Source: Acetobacterium woodii DSM 1030 (GTDB lineage Bacteria > Bacillota > Clostridia > Eubacteriales > Eubacteriaceae). Taken from it: a stretch of DNA of 64,000 nucleotides. Positions 8,640-15,973 of this stretch are shown piece by piece; position 1 is the first letter of the stretch, and every line of letters begins with the position of its first letter. The stretch is taken from contig NC_016894.1 of assembly GCF_000247605.1 (NCBI RefSeq), forward strand, positions 3,957,732 to 4,021,731. The letters run 5' to 3'. Made by a program: the position numbers and the translations under genes. The notes beneath the pieces were generated by a model. That model had not been told where the DNA came from. It searched no databases and saw only the letters and a list, made by a program, of their open reading frames with translations.

Positions 8640-9061
8640 CCGCTTCAATACCTGTTCACTATCAACCTACCCAGACCCAGCACCCGACTCAATTGACGGA
8701 TACTGCTGTCCGTTTCCTGCTGAATCTGTCAGATCAACTGGTTTCGCTTTTCAACCGACAATTCGCCCGGATTCTAATATTCGCTGTCCTGACTCAGCAT
8801 ATCTGTAAGCTGTGCATCACTCAATCTAGATTTTTGATTGATTTCGAGACATTCTGATTATCTTTCTTCGAAAAACGAACAAAATCTGCCACCGTTGGGA
8901 AATAGTCTTTGATGATCTCAACATCAAGTGCAATCGGATTTCCCTGATAGCCCTGGATAACTTTATCATAACTGCTCCATGTATATTCTTCCAGTCGAGC
9001 AATCATTCCGGCTTTTAAGGGATTACGGTGAATGTACCGAATTACCCTCTCCTGATTTTTT
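8640..9061 (-). pseudogene. REP-associated tyrosine transposase (RAYT) remnant
   Basis: The C-terminal half of an IS200-like Y1 transposase is recognisable: RVIRYIHRNPLKAGMIARLE then EEYTWSSYDKVI, and in other frames LSDAQLTDMLSQDSEY and a helix-turn-helix tail (SIRQLSRVLGLGR). Several stops and frame changes interrupt it and the catalytic HUH/Tyr half is missing. The REP-like palindromes at both sides are the expected substrate of such an enzyme. Confidence 0.75.
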
Positions 9062-9084
9062 CAGGTATATCACAGCTTGATGGG

Positions 9085-9110
9085 ATGACAAGCGAAACGT
9101 CCAATGTCAC
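9085..9110 (-). repeat. REP-like palindrome, copy 2 (inverted)
   Basis: Read on the minus strand it begins GTGACATTGGACGTTTCG and ends CTTGTCAT, matching copy 1 in inverted orientation on the other side of the RAYT remnant. Confidence 0.6.
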
Positions 9111-9125
9111 CCCCATGTCATATTC

Positions 9126-9169
9126 TACCTGCCCACAATTTTCTTGTCTATTTTATTATAGCCTATCCA
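9126..9169 (-). mobile_element. Orphan end of the local IS3-family element
   Basis: These 44 bases match the OrfA-side end of the complete copy at 12,168-12,211 (TACCTGCCCACAATTTT ... CCTATCCA) with several differences. No coding part adjoins it. It is an older, diverged relic, left by deletion or by imprecise loss. Confidence 0.65.
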
Positions 9170-9177
9170 ATTTTATG

Positions 9178-10038
9178 TTATATGAAGGTCCCATTATTAT
9201 ACTTATTTTTAGCTGAACCATATGATATTTTTGATAAATCTGATACGAAACTCTTCAAATTTATATCCATATCTTCTTTGAGGCCGTACTCAGATAAAAT
9301 ATTCCAAATTACTTTTTCTCTGCTTTTTTCTGGTTTCTTATATATGTTTTGAAGTCTTTTATCAACATTTTCTCTTATATACTTAATAATAATTATGTCA
9401 CAATAAGCCAATAAATCTATATCCTCAATTAGCTGCTTATCAAGTTGATATACATACTCAATCATAGCTTTGATCATTGATGCGATTTCCTTAAAAGTGG
9501 GTGTTTGCTTTTTTTCAAATCGTTCTAGAGTTAATAAGATATCCATTCCATTATGCCTTTCCATAATTTTATCTCTATCACGTTTTAATAAATTTATGAC
9601 CTCATCTAAAGGTTTATTTTCGGCCTTATAATGAACCAATCTATTTCTCCAGCAAATCATTAAATCAACAATCGAGGAATTAATTTGATCAAATTCATAA
9701 GCTTTTCCAAAACTCAAAAATGAGTGATAAACACTTTGATTATTTTTATCTATATCTTTTTGCAATGAATTATTATTTATCAATTTTGGTTCTTCATAAC
9801 TCATCCTAAAATACATGTCTAAGTTATCTACTGTCCATGACATCGCAGATTTTATTGAAAACTCACGACTTCGATCGGCAGAAGCAACTTTGTCTTTTGG
9901 GTTCCAAGAAGTACTAAATTCTTCGTTTTTTTCAATGACTCCAGCTTTAACTCCATCTAATCCAACTAATATCGTTATTAAATAATGGTTCGCTTGACCT
10001 ATTTCTCTTTTAAATAGTTTTAAATTTTTTGATTTCAT
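9178..10038 (-). CDS. HEPN-motif protein encoded just downstream of a tRNA-like RNA
   Basis: This is a 286-aa, mostly helical, lysine-rich cytoplasmic protein. CWRNRLVHY at residues 129-137 fits the HEPN nuclease motif R-[N/D/H]-x3-4-H (R131, N132, H136), the signature of RNA-cutting toxins and defence nucleases. I recognise no other domain. The ATG at 10038 follows AAGG at 10044-10047 and starts 14 bases after the CCA end of a tRNA-shaped sequence on the same strand, so both are probably cotranscribed. The 3' end lies only 8 bases from an IS-end relic, so slight C-terminal truncation is possible. RNase activity is inference. Confidence 0.7.
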   Translation of the reverse strand: MKSKNLKLFKREIGQANHYLITILVGLDGVKAGVIEKNEEFSTSWNPKDKVASADRSREFSIKSAMSWTVDNLDMYFRMSYEEPKLINNNSLQKDIDKNNQSVYHSFLSFGKAYEFDQINSSIVDLMICWRNRLVHYKAENKPLDEVINLLKRDRDKIMERHNGMDILLTLERFEKKQTPTFKEIASMIKAMIEYVYQLDKQLIEDIDLLAYCDIIIIKYIRENVDKRLQNIYKKPEKSREKVIWNILSEYGLKEDMDINLKSFVSDLSKISYGSAKNKYNNGTFI

Positions 10039-10052
10039 ACTTACCTTCGTTT

Positions 10053-10144
10053 TGGTGCCTCATATAAGAATCGAACTTATGTCTACCACTTTAAAGGATA
10101 AAATCTATAAAGGTGGTCGGCTTATCCAGTTTGCCCAATGAGAC
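10053..10144 (-). tRNA. tRNA-like gene with a 23-nt anticodon loop
   Basis: A 92-base sequence folds as a full tRNA: 7-bp acceptor stem (GTCTCAT/ATGAGGC, one G-T pair), D arm GGC/GCC with GG in the loop, anticodon stem ACCAC/GTGGT, 4-nt variable loop, T arm ATAAG/CTTAT with loop TTCGATT, discriminator A and encoded CCA. The anticodon loop is 23 nt instead of 7; the 16 extra bases leave CTTTA at both loop edges. Removing one repeat unit would give loop CTTTAAA (anticodon UUA, reading the UAA stop). An alternative pairing lengthens the anticodon stem to 9 bp with one bulge. It may be a decoy or guard RNA rather than a decoding tRNA. Confidence 0.75.
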
Positions 10145-10409
10145 ATATTACACTTTCTCCCAACAAATCTGTACACTAAGTTAGGTAACATCATTTATAT
10201 CATACTGGTATATTAAAATTAACATACTAAAAGTACGGCAGTAGGTGATACAATATCCACGCTTAGCTAATGGTTACGTCATCTTTCCGCACAAAAGTCT
10301 ATAGTTGTGCACATCCTATATGGGGTAATAATATTTACTCTGCCATGAACTAGTTCAGTTTTACTTGATTTAAAAAACTTAAAAATACTTTGTTCTATAC
10401 AGACTATTT
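10145..10409. other. Leader region before the tRNA-like gene
   Basis: These 265 AT-rich bases lie between the stop of the disrupted gene and the tRNA-like RNA. I see no convincing open frame, strong promoter or second tRNA fold, so readthrough from upstream is possible. Confidence 0.4.
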
Positions 10410-10995
10410 TTATTTCATTAAGAAATGTGTTACTTTAACAATAGTCAAGCCGTAATCGACCAAGAAATTCTTTTGCTCTTCCGTATAGGTTTTTCTTTCT
10501 GCTATTGCTTCGTTCGTCGCATGCCTAAAGCACTGCATTTTCTTTCTATAGCTTGTCACTTTATCGTTAGAAATATAATCAAAACAAACCATAGGATAAT
10601 CAGGCGTGATAAACTTTCCATTTTTCTTTAATAAATTTTCTATCAAGTTTGCTATCTCCGCAAGTTTTTCATCTGTGCTCATATTATTAAAAGATGCTTG
10701 ACGATTTGATATCTCAACAAACTTTTGATTTATCAAATGATCTATAACAATATGACTAGAGTTCTGCTCGAAGGTTAAACTTGCAACTAATTTTCTTCTA
10801 ACTGCATATCTAACGGTTCCATTATCATCTTCTCCCTGAGTAATAATTCTGTTTCTGATTTCTCCATAAGTAAAGTTACTGGGATCTATAGGTGGTCTCG
10901 CTAACAATCTTGGGAATTCTTTTATCACATATCCCATTTTATATAAATAATACGTTATAAGATTAAACCAACACTTATTTTCACTACAAGAAATG
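10410..10995 (-). pseudogene. Unknown protein disrupted by IS, C-terminal 3/4
   Basis: This fragment continues the 12,212-12,411 piece. Removing the 1,216-bp IS and one 3-bp duplication restores a 260-residue frame across QPDVN-ISCSENKCW. No known domain is recognised. Visible features are NFTYGEIRNRIITQGE, the basic YAVRRKLV stretch, and a helical segment NMSTDEKLAEIANLIENLL. It is the first gene of the strand that then encodes the tRNA-like RNA and the HEPN protein. An apparent start inside the IS end (MLTIHIS...) is a by-product of the insertion. Confidence 0.75.
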
Positions 10996-11013
10996 TGGAT
11001 TGTCAACACTTTT

Positions 11014-11808
11014 TTAGACAGATTTTTTGTGGGCTAATTTCCGATAGGCATCTGGTGTGAGATACCCCAATGACGAGTGTATTCGAATGTTGTTGTACCA
11101 GTTGACATAATCAGAAAGCATGAGCTTTAAATAATCCAATCTGTCAAATGCGTATTGGTTAGCGAATTCTGTCTTGAAGACTTTAAAAGCGCTTTCAGCA
11201 ACAGCATTGTCATAAGGGCAGCCTTTGTTGCTCAAGGAACGTTTGATATTAAAGGTTTCAATAACACCGTCAATCACATTATTTTTAAATTCACTTCCCC
11301 GGTCAGTATGGAAAATTGAAATCTGATCCAACCGGTATCTGATCCTGGCAAAAGCTTCATAAACCAGCTGTGCGGTTTTGTTTGGCCCGGCGCTGTATCC
11401 GATAATTTCCCGATTGTAAAGATCAACGATCAGGCAAACATAGTTCCATTTTCCACCAACCCGAACATAAGTCAGATCACTGACCGCCACTTCCAGTGGT
11501 GCCCGTCCATTAAATTCCCGGTTCACTTCATTGGGGACTGGATCCTGATTAACTGGTTGTTTATGGACTTTGTATTGGGCGACGGTATAATTCGAAACGA
11601 GGCCATTCTCCCGCATAATGCGACCAATCCGTCTTCGGGAAGCAACAATCCCTTTGACTTCAAGTTGATGTTTGATTTTGCGGGTTCCGTAATTCTTGCG
11701 GCTCATTTTGAAAATTTCAATCACATCCGCGATAATCGGATCGACTCCATTCGTCTTTTTTGAAATGTAGTAATAGGTACTTTTGGGGATATTCAGGACT
11801 CTGCACAT
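11014..11808 (-). CDS. IS3-family transposase OrfB, copy 1
   Basis: 264 aa. It holds the HTH_21-like segment (SRKNYGTRKIKHQL) and the rve DDE core: SDLTYVRVGGKW (D), FHTDRGSEFKN (D) and YDNAVAESAFKVFKTE (E). It joins donor and target DNA. The frame extends upstream of ATG 11,808 into OrfA in the -1 frame, so the active product is probably an OrfAB fusion made by -1 frameshifting. It is sequence-identical to copy 2. Confidence 0.92.
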   Translation of the reverse strand: MCRVLNIPKSTYYYISKKTNGVDPIIADVIEIFKMSRKNYGTRKIKHQLEVKGIVASRRRIGRIMRENGLVSNYTVAQYKVHKQPVNQDPVPNEVNREFNGRAPLEVAVSDLTYVRVGGKWNYVCLIVDLYNREIIGYSAGPNKTAQLVYEAFARIRYRLDQISIFHTDRGSEFKNNVIDGVIETFNIKRSLSNKGCPYDNAVAESAFKVFKTEFANQYAFDRLDYLKLMLSDYVNWYNNIRIHSSLGYLTPDAYRKLAHKKSV

Positions 11809-11849
11809 TGCTGATACCGAGTAGCGGTCTTGATTGGCTCGAATAACCT

Positions 11850-12134
11850 CTACTTTCGTCCTATGATCAGCGCTGCCTGCTTTAAAATGTCGTTTTCCAT
11901 TAATAAACGTTGGTTTTCTTTTCTCAAGCGGATCAGTTCATTTTCTTCATCAGTGCGGTTGTCATTTTCTTTGAACGAGCCTGAAGACTGATGTTGTTTG
12001 ATCCATTTATCAAGTGACGATGCCGTCAAATCATATTCTTTAACAATTTCACTTCGGGGTTTTCCGTTAAGGTACAACTGCACCATCTGGTTTTTGAATT
12101 CATCGGTAAAACTTCGTCTTGGTCTTTTGGTCAT
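11850..12134 (-). CDS. IS3-family transposase OrfA, copy 1
   Basis: 94 aa. It has an N-terminal helix-turn-helix (TDEFKNQMVQLYLNGKPRSE) and a C-terminal leucine zipper (ENELIRLRKENQRLLMENDI). It binds the IS ends and regulates OrfAB. The ribosome site GGAGACC precedes the ATG. Confidence 0.92.
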   Translation of the reverse strand: MTKRPRRSFTDEFKNQMVQLYLNGKPRSEIVKEYDLTASSLDKWIKQHQSSGSFKENDNRTDEENELIRLRKENQRLLMENDILKQAALIIGRK

Positions 12135-12211
12135 TTGGCAGGTCTCCTTTATTTATTGTTTTTATTTTACCTGCCCACAATTTTATTGTCCAGTTTATTG
12201 TAACCTATCCA

Positions 12212-12411
12212 ATGTTTACATCTGGCTGGCATAATTCTCTAAATTTTGTTATCGCTTCCTCTGTATCATACACTTCAAATTTGTAATCATCTACTTCCTC
12301 ATATCCACTAAAAATATTGTATATCGCATTAACATTCTTAATTGAATCATAAAAACGATAATGATATTCTTCTTCTAGTATATTTTGAAAATAAAATTCT
12401 TTTATGTCCAT
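12212..12411 (-). pseudogene. Unknown protein disrupted by IS, N-terminal part
   Basis: The first 66 residues (MDIKEFYFQNILEEEYHYRF to QPDVN) of the 260-residue protein completed at 10,410-10,995. ATG 12,411 is preceded by GGAGTG ten bases upstream. It is acidic and has no recognised domain. Confidence 0.7.
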
Positions 12412-12576
12412 TTATCTAATCACTCCAAATCTTTTATGTGATTCTATAATAATTTTTCAAAAACTCATCACTAAAAGTTATTATTTTATATACTTACCTA
12501 CTTGCTTTAATTGATACATACTGGTTCTATGCCAAGATTTAGTATAAACTAAAATGAAAATTTTAACACTGTCATT

Positions 12577-12986
12577 TTAACCTTCTATACGCAAACTTTC
12601 GTTTTGCATTTTAGTAAAAATTTTTTCAAAATTATCCGGCGACTTATAATCGCAATGACTGTGAATACGGGTTGTATTGTAAAAGGTTTCCAAATACTCA
12701 AAGATCAGTCTATAAGCATGGTTATAATCAAGGATTTTAAAACGATTGAACCATTCGCATTTAATGATGGCAGGAAAGGATTCGATGTAGGCGTTATCCC
12801 TGGGAAATACCATTTTAGAATAACTACGCTGCATTTTTGTCGTTGCTTTCTGGTATTCTTTTGAAACGCACTGACTGCCACAATCACTGCAAATGATCAA
12901 GGGCACAACAAGTTTTCGGGAGTATAAATCCATGATACTGGTTAAATAAAAAAATCCGTCCATTGTCCAAATATAAGTAATATCAC
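12577..12986 (-). pseudogene. IS3-family OrfB fragment with internal deletion
   Basis: The frame DITYIWTMDGFFYLTSIMDL jumps from LYSRKLVV directly to ICSDCGSQCVSKEYQ, losing the stretch between the first and second catalytic Asp, then continues to YNTTRIHSHCDYKSP. The D-x-G-S-Q motif is mutated (SDCGSQ). Its N-terminal edge coincides with the 12,984-13,032 palindrome. It belongs to a different IS3 subgroup from the 1,216-bp copies. Confidence 0.8.
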
Positions 12987-13032
12987 TGCATCACATGACA
13001 AAGGGTCGTTTCATTTGTCATGTGATGCAGTG
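12984..13032. repeat. REP-like palindrome, copy 3, within a 19-bp perfect hairpin
   Basis: The arms 12,984-13,002 and 13,014-13,032 are perfect 19-bp reverse complements around an 11-base loop. The inner 27 bases (12,995-13,021) match REP-like copy 1. No T-run follows, so a terminator is less likely than a mobile palindrome. Confidence 0.7.
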
Positions 13033-13105
13033 TTTCAAATTTTGTACAAACTCTAAAAAACTGATATAGTGATAATTTTCCCCTTGTTCTTTTAACTCTA
13101 TTTTA

Positions 13106-13540
13106 CTACAACTTATACGGTATCGTCAAAGCTTCTTCCAAACTCCAGCCCTCTTTTATTCGATCCTTAAAGATATAGCTTTTGATTCCCCAATAAGCCC
13201 ACATCTCTTTCTCGGTGTCAAACTTCTTACCCAAATGATCAACTACCGTATTCGGATTTTTGCCTTCTAAAGCTTCTTCTAATGACCAGCCATCTTTTAT
13301 CCGATCATTAAAAACATACTCCTTAACGCCCCAATAGCTACACATTGCAGATTTTGTTTTAAAGCCCCTGCCTTGATGATCCTTAATGCTATCCGGTTGT
13401 CTACTTTCTAACGCCTCTTCTAATGTCCAATTTTCAGAAAGTCGATCTTTAAACACATAATACTTAACACCCCAATAGTTACACATCTCTTCTTCAGATT
13501 TATAGCCTCTGCCTTTATGGTCTACTACCTTAACTGTCAA
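13106..13540 (-). CDS. Protein of three 44-residue tandem repeats
   Basis: The 144-aa protein is three copies of a unit with the pattern DHxGxxFxxxxxMCxYWGVKxYVFxDRIKxGWSLEEAL. Similar repeats occur in phage and homing-endonuclease-associated proteins as probable DNA-binding modules, but I cannot name a family. There is no catalytic motif. The start is TTG at 13,540 because an in-frame TGA lies two codons upstream; it may be the tail of a longer lost gene. Confidence 0.6.
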   Translation of the reverse strand: MTVKVVDHKGRGYKSEEEMCNYWGVKYYVFKDRLSENWTLEEALESRQPDSIKDHQGRGFKTKSAMCSYWGVKEYVFNDRIKDGWSLEEALEGKNPNTVVDHLGKKFDTEKEMWAYWGIKSYIFKDRIKEGWSLEEALTIPYKL

Positions 13541-13604
13541 ACATCAAGTCTTGCTTATAATAAACATAATGTTAACTTTCCATTTATGTACTGATTAGCA
13601 CCAA

Positions 13605-14327
13605 CTATAATTTAATGCGCAATTTTTGCCAAGTGTCAAGGGAAGTGAGTTTAATGCATCCTACATGGGTAAAGTCCTCGGAAAATAAAACCATCTCATT
13701 ATTCATCAATAAAGCATAATAAGTTTCATATCCAGGTGAAAGCTTTGTACGCGCTTCTGATACCATTGATAAAGCTTCTTTAGCCCTATTACAAAGAACC
13801 TCTATTGGATTGTCATGAGAGTTTTCAATAACTAGTCTACTCGGATTGAAAAAAAGCAAATGCTTTTTAGTACAAATTATTCGATTGAGGCTTTTTATAG
13901 TTTCTTTCATATATCTATCTGCTTTATCTTCTAATACAATCTTGTTTTTTTCGTTTAGATGTAAACTACGACTGACAAAAAATCCCCAAATATTTGGAAA
14001 TAGCAAAGATGGTTCTCCGCGCATGGATACTTTTGAAGGAGTACTCATTGTCACTCCTGTACATAGCGTTACCTCAGTAAGTCTTGTTTCATTCACATTT
14101 TGTGCTCCTTCTTGGCTAAGTAAGCGCTTAAAATCTATGCTGTAACAACCATTCTTTCCAATTGCATCGCATTGACCTTTAGACTCAGATTTTGGAGCAG
14201 AAAAGCCTCCACCGCTCTTTTCGATGAAAAAGGAAATGCGATTTAGACATTCCAACAATAAAGGCTCATAATTTTTCTTATCGTAAAACTGTTCCTTTGG
14301 CATTTCAAATTTAATACTTGATTCCAT
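13605..14327 (-). CDS. Hypothetical protein, 240 aa
   Basis: I recognise no family. It has no signal peptide or membrane segment. Notable stretches are SGGGFSAPKSESKGQCDA near residue 38 and SPGYETYYALLMNNEMVLF near 205. The ATG at 14,327 follows TTGAGGCG. It stands alone between the repeat protein and the decayed rlmD piece. Its place in an accessory region would fit a defence or mobile-element passenger gene, but nothing in the sequence proves it. Confidence 0.6.
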   Translation of the reverse strand: MESSIKFEMPKEQFYDKKNYEPLLLECLNRISFFIEKSGGGFSAPKSESKGQCDAIGKNGCYSIDFKRLLSQEGAQNVNETRLTEVTLCTGVTMSTPSKVSMRGEPSLLFPNIWGFFVSRSLHLNEKNKIVLEDKADRYMKETIKSLNRIICTKKHLLFFNPSRLVIENSHDNPIEVLCNRAKEALSMVSEARTKLSPGYETYYALLMNNEMVLFSEDFTHVGCIKLTSLDTWQKLRIKL

Positions 14328-14619
14328 AAATACGCCTCAAATCATATTCGCAGTATAGCCATAACCAGACCTAATTCTAATTGCCAATTATTGCTATAAC
14401 GCCCACTATTTTTCTCTTTCACCACTTTATCGCCATATATTCAAATCTTCTAATGCCTTGTTTCAATATAATTGCTATTAATTATACATCTTTTGTCAAA
14501 ACACATCCACAATTATCCTAAAAGAAAGGACTGAATTTATGGATAACATTTTCCAAAACTTAGTCCCTTATTGCGCTATATTTTCTTAAAATCTACCTGT
14601 TGCTAATATCTTCGTGTAA
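14328..14619. other. Intergenic region without a recognisable feature
   Basis: AT-rich; I find no frame, repeat or RNA fold that I can support. Confidence 0.4.
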
Positions 14620-15015
14620 TTAAATTATACTAAAATTCTTCAAAGCATCTTTAATTGCTTCTACCTTTTCAGGCGTTGGATGTTTTCTTGAATTTTTAAT
14701 TCTTCTACTGCATTTGAAGCATCAAACATTGATAATCCCAAATCTCTTTTCACTTCTACAATATAAGCTGTATACACTTTGAATCCGTACTTGCTTTCTA
14801 CATACTCTTGTATCATTTTATAGGTTACTTTTTCCGCTTGGTCTATAATCCTCAGCTTTTTCAGCAATCTTGCCTATAGGTATTTTCCCGTCACCTTCGC
14901 CAAACTCCACATTTACGTTGATATGTGTGTCTGCATTTTTGTGGGAAAGGAGTACTACCGTTTCAACGTGCCCGGTATAGTGAGTGTTCATCTTGTTACG
15001 TATTTTACTATGCAT
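14620..15015 (-). pseudogene. Decayed 3' end of an rlmD-like methyltransferase gene
   Basis: Read leftward, three frames in succession give YTGHVETVVLLSHKNADTH, GEGDGKIPIGKIAEKAE, then VTYKMIQEYVESKYGFKVYT, VEVKRDLGLSMFDASNAVEEL, and finally RKHPTPEKVEAIKDALKNFS. This C-terminal tail follows clostridial RlmD/RumA-type proteins. Two frameshifts show it is dead. The start of the match (TGHVETVVLLS) is the same peptide at which the rlmD gene on the far side of the prophage ends. Confidence 0.8.
14960..14976. other. Candidate attL core
   Basis: GTTTCAACGTGCCCGGT matches 52,210-52,226 (GTTTCCACATGCCCGGT) at 15 of 17 positions. Both encode THVETV of rlmD on the minus strand. The mismatches are at third codon positions, so simple homology of two rlmD copies is the alternative reading. 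Confidence 0.5.
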
Positions 15016-15117
15016 TACTATTCTTTGAAAATAGCTTCACAAAAGCATTTTCAATGACTCAGTTTTCATTTTTGTTCAGTTTTATATTTTAATGGATCTT
15101 AACATTTTTTATTTTAG

Positions 15118-15136
15118 GTGGACAAGACGTGGACAA
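15118..15136 (+). repeat. Paired GTGGACAA sites, left prophage end
   Basis: GTGGACAA at 15,118-15,125 and 15,129-15,136 have 11-bp spacing. The same pair with the same spacing lies after the integrase at 52,129-52,147. They resemble integrase arm-type sites. TCAAGAATCCC follows at both ends as well. Confidence 0.55.
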
Positions 15137-15304
15137 GATAAACTGATGCCGAAGAACAACCTCAAGAATCCCCGACAATTCAGACATGTTAACACAACCG
15201 CTTCTATGGCTGTTTCGATTGAGGAAGCAAGTAAGTAGGGTATAGCCCCATTTGTTACGGTATCATGCGATTTCAAGCAGGTTCAATTGAGATAAATTTC
15301 AATC

Positions 15305-15363
15305 GTATGACACAAGTATGACACAGGTATGACACAACGGTATGACACAACGGTATGACACAA
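15305..15363 (+). repeat. Five GTATGACACA direct repeats
   Basis: Copies start at 15,305, 15,316, 15,327, 15,340 and 15,353, with periods of 11, 11, 13 and 13 bases. The units are too short for CRISPR. The near-helical spacing and position beside a prophage end suggest protein-binding sites, perhaps arm sites of another integrase. Confidence 0.65.
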
Positions 15364-15376
15364 ATTTTATATATTA

Positions 15377-15405
15377 AAACCCAGGTTTTTAAGCCTGGGT
15401 TTTTT
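15377..15405 (+). terminator. Rho-independent terminator
   Basis: AAACCCAGG (15,377-15,385) pairs with CCTGGGTTT (15,394-15,402), followed by a T-run. It points rightward although no gene now precedes it, suggesting that a rightward gene was lost here. Confidence 0.75.
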
Positions 15406-15697
15406 GATTCGTGGTTTTCTTTGGACATCCTGATTAAGCGTCAGATGAGAATATCAGTGTAATTACACCTTGAAGTTATCTCGCCATTTTATCGCCACTT
15501 TTCTATAATAAATAAAATACTTTGACTTGATCATACCATACATTTATAAAACTATAAAACGCAAACAACTCATTTTATTTAATGCTAATTAGAAGTTAAT
15601 CCTCAATAAAAGTATTTTTATATCGATATCAAAATATCGCATATTCAATAATATCTTCTATAATTATTAACAAACTTAAACTTTTTAATATTGAAAT

Positions 15698-15737
15698 AAA
15701 CCAAACCATTTGCCCTTGCTTCAAGCAGTTTGGTTTT
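15698..15737 (-). terminator. Hairpin downstream of the 57-aa ORF
   Basis: AAACCAAAC (15,698-15,706) pairs with GTTTGGTTT (15,728-15,736) around a 21-base loop. T-rich flanks lie on both strands. By position it would end the 15,800-15,973 transcript. Confidence 0.45.
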
Positions 15738-15799
15738 AATTCTTTATGTGATTACTTCTTTCTATTATTTCAAATAGCTAGTTAAATCTAAACGCACTA

Positions 15800-15973
15800 T
15801 CAAAATAAAGTTAATATTTTTAAAAAATAATAACTTATTGTCAATAGTAACACAATTGATTTAAGAAAATAAGTTAACTTTTTATAAGATGAATTCACCT
15901 TACTGACTACATACTCTTTGTTGTATAAAAGAGTAATCTTTATTTCAATATTTTTTTTACGTACACGCTTCAT
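15800..15973 (-). CDS. Small basic membrane peptide, 57 aa
   Basis: ATG 15,973 has a strong AGGAGG site seven bases upstream. The N-terminus is basic (MKRVRKKNIEIK) and residues about 38-57 form one hydrophobic segment (KSIVLLLTISYYFLKILTLF) ending at the C-terminus. This resembles tail-anchored or toxin-like small peptides, but I know no family. It is the only supported gene in the 1.4 kb between the prophage edge and the IS copy. Confidence 0.5.
   Translation of the reverse strand: MKRVRKKNIEIKITLLYNKEYVVSKVNSSYKKLTYFLKSIVLLLTISYYFLKILTLF

Larger units (their letters stand above)
10996..12211 (-). mobile_element. IS3-family insertion sequence, copy 1
   Basis: This 1,216-bp element has ends TGGATTGTCAACAC (10,996) and CCTATCCA (12,211), and is flanked by ATG duplications at 10,993-10,995 and 12,212-12,214. 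Its OrfA and OrfB proteins are identical to those of copy 2 at 16,396-17,611, which lies in the opposite orientation. It disrupts the 260-aa gene. Confidence 0.92.

Noticed and set aside
10053-10144. Selenocysteine or pyrrolysine tRNA
   Set aside because: The acceptor and D arms are of ordinary length and no UCA or CUA anticodon can be placed in the loop with the stem intact.
10410-11009. A 199-aa gene starting inside the IS end (MLTIHIS...)
   Set aside because: The start codon lies in the inverted repeat; joining the IS flanks restores a longer original gene, so this is a truncated relic.
14661-15015. Two independent small genes
   Set aside because: Their products are consecutive pieces of one rlmD C-terminal tail separated by frameshifts.
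15305-15363. CRISPR array
   Set aside because: The repeat unit is about 11 bases with 0-3 bases between copies; there are no spacers and no cas genes.
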